DNA from: Bacteroidota bacterium
GTDB lineage: Bacteria > Bacteroidota > Bacteroidia > Chitinophagales > Chitinophagaceae
DNA: 64,000 nucleotides
NCBI GenBank assembly: GCA_023424015.1
Contig: JAFAEM010000040.1
Location: forward strand, 1-64,000
Direction: 5' to 3'
Every line of letters starts with the position of its first letter. The first letter of the stretch is position 1. This document shows, piece after piece, positions 16,612-26,509 of the stretch. The notes under the pieces were generated by a model, which was not told the DNA's origin, did not search any database, and saw only the letters and a program-made list of their open reading frames with translations. The position numbers and the translations under genes were made by a program.

Positions 16612-19341
16612 TTATTCGGGTTCAAATCCAAGCATAAAGGTAAAGCGGGACGCGTCTTTCAAACCTCCACCCGGCCGGATACGATCAAGGCCGATACCAT
16701 AGTCGAATCCAAGCAGGCCAAACATGGGCAGGAAGAATCGCATACCAACACCTACACTGCGACGCAGGCGGAACGGGTTATAATTCTTAAAATCATACCA
16801 ACCATTGGCCGCTTCAAAAAACGTAAGACCGTAAATCGTGCTGCTGGGGTTGGTTACTAACGGGTAACGAAGCTCCAACTGGTACTTGTTAAAAATGGTA
16901 AAATAATTATTCGCGTTCTGCTGGTCGGGATTGATCGTTGGATCGGATGATTCATACACAGGATAACCACGATGTGCAATGATATCATAACCCAGCAGAC
17001 CATAATTGTTCGTCAGACCCGCATCACCCACCTGGAACCGCTCAAATGGTGAGTAATCCAGTTTGCTGTTGTAACGACCCATGAAACCATACTTGGCTGC
17101 CAGTTTCATCACGAACTGCCTGTTCTTGTCTGCACCACCTGGTTTGCCGATAGGCACATACCACTCGGCATTGAAACGCCATTTATGGTACTCCGGATTT
17201 TTATAGGGGTCTGATGAAGTAACCAGGTCGGGATTAAACAAAGTATAAGGTGGCGTAAATTGTACGCTGGCCATTAGGCTCGATCCGCTCCTGGGGAAGA
17301 TAGGATCAAACACCGAAGACCGTTGTAATGCGAGTTTAAAGCTCAGGTTATTAGAGGTACCATTTGGTGAGGCACCGGGGAAAATCCCGTAGTTGCGCCT
17401 TTTATATTGCGTAAAGCTTACCGCGTATACCAGGCTGAAATAGTCATCAGGCCATTTCAATTGTTTACCGAGGGAAATAGATGCGCCATTTACTTTCAGG
17501 TAATTGGTATCTGATCTCTCGTTGTCGATACGACCCGTAAACGGATCGAAGGCATTGGAATATTTACTGTTATTGTAAGCAAGCGTCAGTGAATTTCTTT
17601 TCTTACCACCCAGCCATGGCTCGGTAAAGGAGAAGTTGTAAGAACGGAATGCTTTACCATTGGATTGTACCCTGATACTAAGCTTTTGTCCATCGCCTGT
17701 TGGCAATGGATCCCATGCCTGCTTTTTCCAGATATTCTTGATGGAAAAGTTATTAAACGTAACACCCAGTGTGCCGGTAAGACCTATACCACCGCCCCAT
17801 CCGGCAGAAAGTTCAAGCTGGTCAGATGATTTTTCTTCGACCGTCCAGTTGATATCCACGGTACCATCATCGGGATTAGGCACTACGCCGGGGTTTATTG
17901 TCTCCTGGTTAAAATACTGCAGGTTGCCAAGTTCGCGGGTCGACCTGATGAGGTCAGTACGACTGAACAATTCACCCGGAATAGTGCGAAGCTCGCGTCG
18001 AATCACATGGTCCTTTGTGCGCTCGTTGCCGGCAATTGTCACTGTTTTGATCCTTGCCTGCGGCCCTTCCGTGATCCGGATCTCATGGTCAATCGTATCA
18101 TTATATACTGCAGTCTCAACCGGATCTACCCGGAAGAACAGGTATCCGTCATCCATATAGTATCCGCTAATATCACCACCTTCCTGCGACAGCTCCTTAC
18201 CAAGACGTTTGTTAAGGATATCAAGGTTATAAATATCTCCTTTGTGAATACCAAGTACAATATTCAAAAGTGAATCTGAGAATTTTGAGTTGCCTTTCCA
18301 GGTGATATTTCCAAAATAGTATCTGCGACCTTCGTCAACTTTTATATCGACATAAAGTTTATTGTCCTGGGTAAGGATGGTATCTTCTATGATCTGCGCG
18401 TCACGATAGCCGAGTGAGTTGTAATACTGCAGCACTTTTGCCTTGTCTTCCTCATACTTCGTGGGATTGAATTTCGCCGAACTGAACAGCTTGAAGCGGA
18501 AATACGGATCCAATACCGTTTTGGTTTTTGACAGCGAAAGAAAACCCCAGTCTTTCAGGTATTCTTTGAAACTCGGGCGCTCATCCGGGCCATAAGGGCT
18601 TTGGTATTTAGAAGGGAACAGGGTGAATTTACTCATTTCCTTTGTACCCTTCATTTGCTTTTTCAGCTTCAGCTCTGACACATTTTCGTTCTCAAAGAAA
18701 TTGACCTCATCGATCCTTACCTTTTTACCCTTGTCCACGTAAATGTTCATGGAATTGGAATTGGCATAAGACGGATCAGGTTTTTCTTCTATCCTGATTT
18801 TGACGTTCTCAAATCCTTTTTCCCGGTAAAACTTGGTGGTCACTTCGTGAATGTTACGCCTCATGTTTTCAGTGATCAGGGTTTGCTTGGCCAAACCAAT
18901 TTTGCCCTGCAACTCTTCCGCTTCCGTTTTTTTGATGCCTATAAACTTGAAATTTCCAAGTCGTGGTCGTTCCTCCACGCTGATCTCGATACTCACCCTG
19001 TCGTCGACGATCTTTGTAACATAGATCTGGACACCCGCGAATAATTTCTGGCGCCACATGTTGGCAATTGCCTTGGCGAAAATATCGCTACCGGGATGCA
19101 TGAATTTATCACCAGTCTGTAAGCCGGAGATGGATAAAACTATGGCGGTATCCAGGTGCCTGATACCGCGGATCGACACATCAGCAATGGTGTATTCGCG
19201 GGGTATCCTGGCATTCTCCCATTCCAGTAATTTTGGATCAACAGAGGTCGGTCGTGTAGTATCATCCTGTGCCCTTGCAGTCAGTACAGAGGCGATCATC
19301 AATATTAATAGAAGCTGGAACCGGAGTGAAAGTCGTTGCAT
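16612..19341 (-). CDS. bamA: Outer membrane protein assembly factor BamA
   Basis: Omp85-family insertase of 909 aa that folds beta-barrel proteins into the outer membrane. A signal peptide ends at TARAQ (about 24). Five POTRA domains span about 50-480 (for example YTIADVSIRGIRHLDTAIVL, RIDEVNFFENENVSE, YFGNITWKGNSKFSDSL and RIKTVTIAGNERTKDHVI); the barrel fills the rest, with the loop-6 motif as HRGYP. It is slightly longer than E. coli BamA (810 aa), as usual in Bacteroidota. Gene order uppS-bamA-ompH-ompH is the conserved envelope cluster of the phylum. Confidence 0.95.
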   Translation of the reverse strand: MQRLSLRFQLLLILMIASVLTARAQDDTTRPTSVDPKLLEWENARIPREYTIADVSIRGIRHLDTAIVLSISGLQTGDKFMHPGSDIFAKAIANMWRQKLFAGVQIYVTKIVDDRVSIEISVEERPRLGNFKFIGIKKTEAEELQGKIGLAKQTLITENMRRNIHEVTTKFYREKGFENVKIRIEEKPDPSYANSNSMNIYVDKGKKVRIDEVNFFENENVSELKLKKQMKGTKEMSKFTLFPSKYQSPYGPDERPSFKEYLKDWGFLSLSKTKTVLDPYFRFKLFSSAKFNPTKYEEDKAKVLQYYNSLGYRDAQIIEDTILTQDNKLYVDIKVDEGRRYYFGNITWKGNSKFSDSLLNIVLGIHKGDIYNLDILNKRLGKELSQEGGDISGYYMDDGYLFFRVDPVETAVYNDTIDHEIRITEGPQARIKTVTIAGNERTKDHVIRRELRTIPGELFSRTDLIRSTRELGNLQYFNQETINPGVVPNPDDGTVDINWTVEEKSSDQLELSAGWGGGIGLTGTLGVTFNNFSIKNIWKKQAWDPLPTGDGQKLSIRVQSNGKAFRSYNFSFTEPWLGGKKRNSLTLAYNNSKYSNAFDPFTGRIDNERSDTNYLKVNGASISLGKQLKWPDDYFSLVYAVSFTQYKRRNYGIFPGASPNGTSNNLSFKLALQRSSVFDPIFPRSGSSLMASVQFTPPYTLFNPDLVTSSDPYKNPEYHKWRFNAEWYVPIGKPGGADKNRQFVMKLAAKYGFMGRYNSKLDYSPFERFQVGDAGLTNNYGLLGYDIIAHRGYPVYESSDPTINPDQQNANNYFTIFNKYQLELRYPLVTNPSSTIYGLTFFEAANGWYDFKNYNPFRLRRSVGVGMRFFLPMFGLLGFDYGIGLDRIRPGGGLKDASRFTFMLGFEPE

Positions 19342-19564
19342 GGGTTTTTTTTCAAATCAAAATGAAGCCCGTCACGCCTGCGGCGAGACAAACAGCGAAT
19401 TAGTTGGTCGTTTGTATTTTATAAAAGCCGCCAAACTCCTGTTGCGGCGGCAAATTAACGGTAAATATCGAAAGTGTTTGTTAAAACGAACCCGGTTTTG
19501 AACCTTTGGAAAACTCCTGAAATACACGGCGAAACCTGCATTTGGCAAGGCTTCGCGGCCATCG

Positions 19565-20329
19565 CTACCCCGATGCCGTTTGTCCTGTCGCCAGCTGCTC
19601 ACCTGTTTTACCAAATCGTCGCTCACGCCCCTGGTAATCCAGGATAGCTTCGTATAAATTTTCCTTCCTGAAATCGGGCCAGCGCACCTGGGTGAAATAC
19701 AGTTCAGCATAAGCTAATTGATATAAAAGAAAATTACTGATCCTGAATTCCCCGCTTGTACGGATCATCAGCTCGGGATCTGGAAATTGACTTGTACAGA
19801 GATACCGCTGCAGGGTATCCTGGTCTATCTCCTCAACATTCAACTTCCCACTCTTTACTTCAAAGGCAATATTTTTTACGGCGTTCAGCAATTCCCATCT
19901 TCCGCTATAACTCAATGCCATTACAAGATTCAAACCGGTGTTGTTACGGGTAATTTCAAGCGCTTCGTTCAGTTCCTGCCTGGCATATTCGGGCAACATA
20001 TTCATATCCCCGATCACATGCAGTTTGATATTGTTTTTGTGTAGGCTTTCCACTTCTTTCCGGATGGTGCTGACCAACAGTTCCATCAGACCGATCACTT
20101 CGTATTCCGGGCGATCCCAGTTTTCTGTAGAGAACGCGTAAAGTGTCAGGTAACCCACTCCCAATTCAGCGCAGCCTTCCACGATATTGCGCACGCTTTC
20201 AACGCCATGAAAATGACCATAGAGCCGGTCCTGGCCCTGCTCCCTTGCCCACCGGCCGTTACCATCCATGATGATGGCGATATGGCGGGGCAACCGGTCT
20301 TTATCAATTTTTTCTAAAAGCGCTGACAT
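19565..20329 (-). CDS. uppS: Isoprenyl transferase (undecaprenyl diphosphate synthase)
   Basis: cis-prenyltransferase of about 254 aa making the C55 lipid carrier for peptidoglycan and O-antigen. The signature HIAIIMDGNGRWA (catalytic Asp22 from the chosen start), TLYAFSTENWDRP and the C-terminal RTSGEFRISNFLLYQ are clear. The start MSALLEK at 20329 is preferred over a start 9 nt upstream because family proteins begin close to this. The 223 bp to bamA hold no gene. It sits in the conserved DUF6089-uppS-bamA order. Confidence 0.95.
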   Translation of the reverse strand: MSALLEKIDKDRLPRHIAIIMDGNGRWAREQGQDRLYGHFHGVESVRNIVEGCAELGVGYLTLYAFSTENWDRPEYEVIGLMELLVSTIRKEVESLHKNNIKLHVIGDMNMLPEYARQELNEALEITRNNTGLNLVMALSYSGRWELLNAVKNIAFEVKSGKLNVEEIDQDTLQRYLCTSQFPDPELMIRTSGEFRISNFLLYQLAYAELYFTQVRWPDFRKENLYEAILDYQGRERRFGKTGEQLATGQTASG

Positions 20330-20545
20330 AATGAACACGATAACTCTACTGGGTGGTGATATTCAAATACTTGAATACTGCCGGGAAGTCGGGAAGAAGG
20401 AAAGTATACTGATCTTTCTTATTGAATACCCTGCTTATCGGCTTCCTTAGGGGTAACAACCAACCACCCCGCATAAATATCGGGCAGCAAAGGTATCTGA
20501 TTTGACGAAATTCGAATAAATCAGGGGAAAGAAAAGGCAAATAAA

Positions 20546-21403
20546 TTAATCAGCTGTCGGGCACCGATACGATTGCAGGTTGAAAGTAAGGTGGATCATA
20601 GCGGTGATGAACTGGTCCTTCTGACGGCTATTTCCCCGCTGACGGCCGGGGATACCTATCGGTTCGCCCAGTTCGCCCGAGCGGTCGTGCAGACGAAAAG
20701 CCTGGGAGGGGCTGCCATCGGCATTGGCCGGAAAGACCGAGGGGTCCACATACGTTTTGCTTACATCATCGAGATAATCCGTATTTGTATAACGGTGAAG
20801 TACTTCGAAAGCGATATTAAAGCGCTCGTTGATGGAATATTTTATACCCGCGCCAAAAGGTATGCTGATACCCATACTGCTATACTGCTTGCGGTCGGGG
20901 TAAAGGGCGCTGCCCTGTCCTTCGGTGCCAAGTGGGCGGAGATAGATCTTTTCTTTGTCGAGATACGCAAAGGGATCATAACTGAACGCACCCACACCCA
21001 GGGTGATATAAGGTGTAAAATTGAATCCTGATTCACCCGGCATAAAACGGAAAAAGTTGAAATCGCCCTGAAGTGCAAGCTCCCAGACATTGCTGTTGAA
21101 GCTTAGATTGCGGCGGTACATATACTCATTATCAGAATTGTAAATATCTGAATATCCAACTCTTGCAAAGCTGGCACCGATACGCGCCGAGATATAATTG
21201 CTGAAATTTTTGCGGAAAAAGACCGTGGCGGCCATTTTTGGGCGGTTGAATTTTGCACGGGTGTTGAGATCACCAAAATAATGAGCCGCGCCGAGGCCGA
21301 CGCCAAATTCACCTTCCTGTACGATTGAATTCTGAGCACCCGATTTACCAGGCAGCAGAGAAAGAAATAAACCAATAGCTACGACCGCAGAAAAAGTCTT
21401 CAT
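20546..21403 (-). CDS. DUF6089-family outer-membrane beta-barrel protein
   Basis: Protein of 285 aa with signal peptide (MKTFSAVVAIGLFLSLLPGKSGAQ) and alternating beta-strand pattern (GEFGVGLGAAHYFGDLNTRA; FTPYITLGVGAFSYDP; SIPFGAGIKYSINERFNIAF). This is the DUF6089 family, small barrels regularly found between nadK and uppS in Bacteroidota; function unknown, presumably structural in the outer membrane. The start TGDLN-like N-terminal GLGAAHYFGDLN is the family hallmark. It lies about 170 bp after NAD kinase. Confidence 0.85.
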   Translation of the reverse strand: MKTFSAVVAIGLFLSLLPGKSGAQNSIVQEGEFGVGLGAAHYFGDLNTRAKFNRPKMAATVFFRKNFSNYISARIGASFARVGYSDIYNSDNEYMYRRNLSFNSNVWELALQGDFNFFRFMPGESGFNFTPYITLGVGAFSYDPFAYLDKEKIYLRPLGTEGQGSALYPDRKQYSSMGISIPFGAGIKYSINERFNIAFEVLHRYTNTDYLDDVSKTYVDPSVFPANADGSPSQAFRLHDRSGELGEPIGIPGRQRGNSRQKDQFITAMIHLTFNLQSYRCPTAD

Positions 21404-21569
21404 TTTTAAAATAATTTAAACCGCCAGGTGGATTTGGTTTTATTCCCTGCAATTTTTTCATTTAGTGGAGATGAAAAAAACTGAAGGCAGGTTTATCATA
21501 TGCTGGAGGGAGTCCGGGAATAATAACGGAAAAATAGCAATTTTCTTTTATTATCATAAGAAAGCGGCG

Positions 21570-22448
21570 CTAATTTCTTTTATCGAGGCCCCAGGTGAGT
21601 TTACTATGAAGGGTTTGCAGGAAGCTGTTTTCGCTCAGGCGGACCAGGTTGATCGTGAAGTTTTCCTTTTTTATCGCCAGCGACACATTTTTCCCGACGA
21701 TCTCCCGGCGGGAATCTAGTGAGCAGATGATACTTTCCGAGCGGCTTTCAACCTCAAATGAGATAATATTGTCATCCGGTACGATCAGGGGTCTGACATT
21801 GAGGTTGTGAGGTGCTACCGGGGTGATCACAAAGCTTTTGGAATCAGGAAAAACAATGGGGCCACCACAACTCAGGGAGTAACCGGTAGAACCGGTCGGG
21901 GTGGCCAGGATCACGCCATCAGCCCAGTATGTATTCAGGAATTCACCATTGAGGTAAGTATGGATCTTGATCATCGGGGCCGTATCCCTTTTATGCACTG
22001 AAAATTCGTTGAGTCCATAGGGCACATTACCAAAAAGGGGCAGGTCGGCATCGAGGTGTAGCAGGGTTCTCTTGTCGATCACAAAGGAGCGACGGGCCAG
22101 GGCCTGAACCGCTTCTTTTACTTCATCCTGGCCGATACTTGCCAGGAAGCCCAGGCGACCGAAATTGATGCCGATGATAGAAATATTTTTATCCCTTACC
22201 AGGGTCACTGTATCCAGGAGGGTGCCGTCGCCGCCAAGACTGATCACAAATTCCACTTCAGGTGTCAGATCTTCCGAAACGGAGAAAACACCCGTGTCGG
22301 CAGGCAGCCGAATTGAATCTTTAATCTGCTCGAAAAACTGTTCGAAAATGACCGCCTGGATATTATGTTTTTCAAGCTCGTCAAAAAATACCTGCACATT
22401 ACCTCTCTGCTCTTCCTCAATGATCCTGCTATAAATTGCTGCTTTCAT
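21570..22448 (-). CDS. nadK: NAD kinase
   Basis: ATP-dependent NAD kinase of 292 aa (start at MKAAIYSR, 22448; an upstream in-frame start adds ten residues) that makes NADP. The GGDGTLLDTVTL motif (catalytic Asp) lies at about residue 66, GLNEFSVHKRD gives the conserved NE pair, and DGVILATPTGSTGYSLSCGG is the C-terminal diagnostic segment. It is 33 bp downstream of the POTRA/barrel gene and precedes the DUF6089 gene, the normal phylum order. Confidence 0.95.
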   Translation of the reverse strand: MKAAIYSRIIEEEQRGNVQVFFDELEKHNIQAVIFEQFFEQIKDSIRLPADTGVFSVSEDLTPEVEFVISLGGDGTLLDTVTLVRDKNISIIGINFGRLGFLASIGQDEVKEAVQALARRSFVIDKRTLLHLDADLPLFGNVPYGLNEFSVHKRDTAPMIKIHTYLNGEFLNTYWADGVILATPTGSTGYSLSCGGPIVFPDSKSFVITPVAPHNLNVRPLIVPDDNIISFEVESRSESIICSLDSRREIVGKNVSLAIKKENFTINLVRLSENSFLQTLHSKLTWGLDKRN

Positions 22449-22481
22449 CTTTTGTTTTGTAATTGATCTATTAGGCACTGC

Positions 22482-23942
22482 TTAAAAAACCACCTTCTTA
22501 TGTATAAATATACCGTTTTGGCCTAATTGATTAAATGACCAGTCGACTTTCAGGGTAAAATCATAGACTGTGGTGATGTCGATACCCATCCCGTATGAGA
22601 ATAACATCTTATTGGAAAGATCATTCGTGTTTTCATTGGGATTATAAGTATACCCGCCATTCCCATATACTCTTCCATAGATATTGATGGGCACTTTTAC
22701 CGGCATCAGCTTTTTGGTTCCGGGCATCATGATATTAAAATTAAAAAGCCGGCGGGACATAGATGCTTTGAGATAGCCACCCAGCACCCCGTCGATCACA
22801 TAATATTCATAACCCTGTATAAACACATCTGAATAGCCTAAGAGGCGCTGGTTAAAATAAGGCTGCGAGAATGGGAGCTTGATAGACGCGTATGAATTAA
22901 GACTAAAAAAGCTTCGCTTTCCCGTAGGCCAGTGCGCTGAGCCTTTGGTAGTAAGCTCCCATAAATTGGTCGTCTTTGTAAACCCTTCTTTCTTTAACGT
23001 TACTTCCGCAGCATAGCCGCGGGTGGGATATGGGATATAGTCGAGGTTGTAATATGTCATTGTATAGTACAACCGGGGGTAATCGATCCTTGAACGTTCA
23101 TTGCGAAAATAGCCCGGGTTAAGTTTTACGATCGTATCCGCCACCTTCTCGCGGAGATAAGCGACCCCAAAACGGTGACGGGTTTTGATCGCCTTGCGAT
23201 AAGTAAGTTCGGCAGAAGCATGAGTAAAGGTTCTCAGGTATTCATCACCGTCAAGAAATATCTGCTTATTATTCTCGGAAACATAATTCAACTCGCGGTT
23301 CTTACCCATCGCAAATCCCACCATCATACCCCACTTCATGTTTTTGTCAATATACAGCCTGTCGTAGTTGAACATGATCTGCTTGGTGTACCCCCCGATC
23401 AACCAGAATTTGAGTTTATCATTACGACCGGTCACGTTATTGTACATCAATTTGCCTCCCACATTTACCCGTGAGAAACTTGCTTTTTGCTCTACGAGCC
23501 ATTGGTTCAGATTACGGTCAACCGGCTTGAAATACGGCACAGGAAAAATATACCATCGTTCTTTCACCTGTACCAGGATATCGATGTTGTACCCGTCAAA
23601 ACTTTTCAATGCCACAATTGCCTCATGAAAGAGTGTGGTGTTCATCAACTGTTGCCGGGCGAGTTCAAATTTTTTTACCAGGTCCTGTAAGAGATAGGTA
23701 TCACCTGGTTGAAAGGGTATCTCACGAAGTATGATGCCGGGTCTTGTTTTTTTATTCCCTTCGATGACTATATGTCTAACGATAAATGGTCTTTCATTGC
23801 CTGTTGGGCGTGTTGAGTCCGGTGGTAGCATTCCGGTTTCATCAGGCATCATATTGTCTTCACCGGTGTGTTGGGCAAACGTATGATGGCAGCAAGCAAT
23901 GTACAATAAGAGCCCTAGTAAGTATTTTCGTTTCCTCTGCAT
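22482..23942 (-). CDS. POTRA-domain outer-membrane barrel protein (Omp85-like)
   Basis: Protein of 486 aa with signal peptide ending HHTFAQ (about 24), one clear POTRA-like domain (FIVRHIVIEGNKKTRPGIIL, about 53-130) and a C-terminal region of beta strands (for example KLKFWLIGGYTKQIMFNYDR, LYYTMTYYNLDYIPYPTRGY). It is much shorter than BamA and has one POTRA, resembling TamA/surface-antigen-like Omp85 relatives; there is no tamB nearby. It may insert or secrete a specific subset of proteins or lipids. It lies upstream of nadK in the same unit. Confidence 0.8.
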   Translation of the reverse strand: MQRKRKYLLGLLLYIACCHHTFAQHTGEDNMMPDETGMLPPDSTRPTGNERPFIVRHIVIEGNKKTRPGIILREIPFQPGDTYLLQDLVKKFELARQQLMNTTLFHEAIVALKSFDGYNIDILVQVKERWYIFPVPYFKPVDRNLNQWLVEQKASFSRVNVGGKLMYNNVTGRNDKLKFWLIGGYTKQIMFNYDRLYIDKNMKWGMMVGFAMGKNRELNYVSENNKQIFLDGDEYLRTFTHASAELTYRKAIKTRHRFGVAYLREKVADTIVKLNPGYFRNERSRIDYPRLYYTMTYYNLDYIPYPTRGYAAEVTLKKEGFTKTTNLWELTTKGSAHWPTGKRSFFSLNSYASIKLPFSQPYFNQRLLGYSDVFIQGYEYYVIDGVLGGYLKASMSRRLFNFNIMMPGTKKLMPVKVPINIYGRVYGNGGYTYNPNENTNDLSNKMLFSYGMGIDITTVYDFTLKVDWSFNQLGQNGIFIHKKVVF

Positions 23943-24010
23943 TTTCTGAACTACAATATCAACTAAAAATAACCGGAAATTTCTAAAGTATGGAAATGAC
24001 GGGCAAAAAC

Positions 24011-24673
24011 TCAGATCTTGAGGTAATTCATCAGGTTGTCGTAATTGCTGCGTAGTTCATTGGCATAATGCTCTTCCCCGAAAAAGTATTTAACATTGTA
24101 TTCGTACCGCTGGAAGGTAGCGACAATGTCTGATACTTCGGGTTTGTTGATACGTATCGTTACCTGCATGGTGCCAGTGCCCGAATCGTTGGAGGTATTA
24201 AGTTGTGTGATCTGCGCATCATTGGTTTCCACCAGTTTGCTTATCTCATTGAAGGAATACTGGTTGCTATCCATTTCCAGTACAATCAGCCCGCCCGGCT
24301 CGTTGAGGCTCATAAATTCTGAAGCATGCCGGAGTAATTCGTTATAGGTTACGGCTCCAACGATATCCTCTTCATCATCTACGATGGGCACAACGCTAAG
24401 GCCATTCTCGGCTGCCAGTTGAATGGTCTTTAAAAAATGCTCATTGTTTTTTACCGAAACATTGCCAAATGATTGTTGGAGTTCACGCAATTCCGTGTGG
24501 TCATTATCAACCATCAGCAGGTCGTCTTCACTAACGATACCGATGTATTTATCTCCGTCTGCAATTGGGAGATGGGCTACCTGGTTGTCGTTCATTAGCT
24601 GAAGAGCCTGGTATACCTTGTCATGCAAGTGCAGGTAAGGCAAAGACTGAGATTGTATTTCTCCTGTTAACAT
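24011..24673 (-). CDS. CBS-domain pair protein with C-terminal ACT-like domain
   Basis: Cytoplasmic protein of 220 aa. Two CBS motifs span about 1-60 (LQLMNDNQVAHLPIADGDKY) and 72-125 (LAAENGLSVVPIVDDEEDIV). The remainder (GGLIVLEMDSNQYSFNEISK through VATFQRYEYNV) reads as an ACT-like beta-alpha-beta fold. CBS pairs bind adenosine nucleotides; ACT domains bind amino acids or other small ligands. No catalytic domain is present, so it is probably a ligand-sensing regulator. Position before the barrel gene and nadK is conserved in many Bacteroidota. Confidence 0.8.
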   Translation of the reverse strand: MLTGEIQSQSLPYLHLHDKVYQALQLMNDNQVAHLPIADGDKYIGIVSEDDLLMVDNDHTELRELQQSFGNVSVKNNEHFLKTIQLAAENGLSVVPIVDDEEDIVGAVTYNELLRHASEFMSLNEPGGLIVLEMDSNQYSFNEISKLVETNDAQITQLNTSNDSGTGTMQVTIRINKPEVSDIVATFQRYEYNVKYFFGEEHYANELRSNYDNLMNYLKI

Positions 24674-24714
24674 ACGGATAGCGGCTCCTTTTTTTTCTAC
24701 AAAGACCCAAACAA

Positions 24715-25494
24715 TCAGCTAACTGTTGCAGGCTCATTGAGTTTTTTCAAAAATTTATGAAGGATCATGTTGAACTCATCCGGCACTTCCATCATGGGTG
24801 CGTGGCCACACTTGTCAATAAAATAGAGTTCGCTATTGGGGATCAACTTATTAAACTCCCTGGCCACAAAAGGCGGGGTGATGGTGTCATTGTTTCCCCA
24901 GATTAATAACGTAGGAAGTTTGATTTGATTGAGCTCTTCCCCTAAATTATTTCTGATGGCGCTTTTGGCGAGAGCAATGATCTTTATGACTTTCAGCCGG
25001 TTATTGGTAATTGCAAATACTTCATCCACCAGTTCATCAGTGGCCGTTTTGGGGTCGTAAAATGTCAGCTCCGTTTTTTTCCGAATATATTCATAATCGC
25101 CCCGCTTCGGGTAGGAATCACCCATCCCGTTCTCAAACAGCCCCGAGCTACCAGTAAGAATGATCGATTTAATGCAATCAGGCTGGCTTTTTAATACATA
25201 TACCAGGCCAACATGTCCGCCGAGGGAATTACCCAGCAAGTGTACATTACGATACCCTCTTGTTTCTATGAATTTGTTGACAAACTTTGCCAGCCCACCT
25301 ACCGAAGTATGCAGAATATCCATGTCAAGCAGGGGTAGAATGGGGACCACTACCTTATTGTACTGCTTGAAATATTCTATCAGGCTTGAAAAATTGCTCA
25401 AAGCGCCAAACAGGCCATGCAGCAGCACCAACGGTTCCCCATCGCCTTCCTCGATAAACCTAAACTTATTATCCTGCTTTATTTCGTAACTCAT
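24715..25494 (-). CDS. Alpha/beta-fold hydrolase
   Basis: Hydrolase of 259 aa without signal peptide. Features: LVLLHGLFG (oxyanion HG, about 23-31), nucleophile elbow LLGNSLGGHVG with Ser90, acid in LLIWGNNDTITPP (Asp about 204) and His in DKCGHAPMMEVP (about 236). The triad is complete, so it is an active esterase, lipase or related enzyme; substrate unknown. It is 41 bp upstream of the CBS protein on the same strand. Confidence 0.85.
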   Translation of the reverse strand: MSYEIKQDNKFRFIEEGDGEPLVLLHGLFGALSNFSSLIEYFKQYNKVVVPILPLLDMDILHTSVGGLAKFVNKFIETRGYRNVHLLGNSLGGHVGLVYVLKSQPDCIKSIILTGSSGLFENGMGDSYPKRGDYEYIRKKTELTFYDPKTATDELVDEVFAITNNRLKVIKIIALAKSAIRNNLGEELNQIKLPTLLIWGNNDTITPPFVAREFNKLIPNSELYFIDKCGHAPMMEVPDEFNMILHKFLKKLNEPATVS

Positions 25495-25816
25495 GATCTC
25501 CGGTGCCTTAATTTTTTACTAAAATAATCGTTTTACTGCAAATTTATAACCGGTGAACCCGCTCAGTTGTAGCTACAAAGATAACTGCCTAACTCACATA
25601 ATAGGTAAATACGCAAGGTGTTTATCTATAACGACTATATAGAATTCTTAAATAATATCGCTGTATGGGTCTGAAATAGCATGTCACAAGCGATAATCAC
25701 TTAATTATTATACCCCACTGCCAGACTGTTGGTGATATTATATGATTTGACATTATCAATCAACACCCGGACATATGCCTGGTAAAAGAATCGCCTGTCT
25801 ATTCCTGAAGTGAATT
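25495..25816. other. Gene-free AT-rich interval
   Basis: About 320 bp between the alpha/beta hydrolase start and the cvpA-like stop. I see no RNA gene, repeat or terminator. It presumably holds the promoter for the hydrolase unit. Confidence 0.5.
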
Positions 25817-26368
25817 CTATTGACTCTGCGCCTCGGGGATCTGTTCGGCCACACCGTCGAAAAATCCCTGGAGATCGGCAAACATATCTTTGAAGAAAGG
25901 AATGAGTTGTCCCATACTGTCGATGACCCTCGGCCCCCAGGGCTGCACATACGAATATGTTGCAGAATTTTGCCGTGCCTCTTCGCGGATAAGATTTACC
26001 TGCTCAGCATAAAACAATATGACGCTATAGACAATAATAAATATGGCGACATAAAATAAAATCCCTCCAAGTCGGTTGACCCAACCCAGCATTGAGAACT
26101 CAACCGTACGCTGGATCATGTTGGCCCCAAGTCTTACCAGTAAAACCACAACAATAAATACAATCGCAAAGGAAATTATGGGAAGCCAAGTATCTGAAAT
26201 ATTGATGGCATGACCTATATAGCCCGCCGCCAGCGTAGAGAGCTTTAGAGCCGCGGCCAATCCAATAATAATAGCCACAAAGGAGAAAACACCAACGATC
26301 AGTCCACGTTGAAAGCCTTTGATTATCGCCAGCACCAGGATGATCGCCAGTACGATGTCTAAAAACAT
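25817..26368 (-). CDS. CvpA-family membrane protein
   Basis: Protein of 183 aa with four predicted membrane helices in the first 125 residues (starting MFLDIVLAIILVLAIIKGFQRG, the CvpA hallmark) and a soluble C-terminal tail rich in aromatic and acidic residues. CvpA was named from colicin V production in E. coli, but the general role of the family is not settled; links to envelope stress have been described. Next gene upstream is the YqeY-like gene, 141 bp away. Confidence 0.85.
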   Translation of the reverse strand: MFLDIVLAIILVLAIIKGFQRGLIVGVFSFVAIIIGLAAALKLSTLAAGYIGHAINISDTWLPIISFAIVFIVVVLLVRLGANMIQRTVEFSMLGWVNRLGGILFYVAIFIIVYSVILFYAEQVNLIREEARQNSATYSYVQPWGPRVIDSMGQLIPFFKDMFADLQGFFDGVAEQIPEAQSQ

Positions 26369-26509
26369 AAATTATTGCTGTTTGATACAACGAGGCACTC
26401 GCAAAAATATTTTTGAGAGGATGGGAACGGGCTGGCTTTTGGTCAGTAAGAAAAGTTAAATGTTTATCATTCCCTTTTTCTTAACTCAAAGCTAATCGTT
26501 ACTGCAGGT

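Noticed and set aside
19372..19710. Minus-strand frame between bamA and uppS
   Set aside because: Overlaps the uppS end in another frame; no family resemblance.
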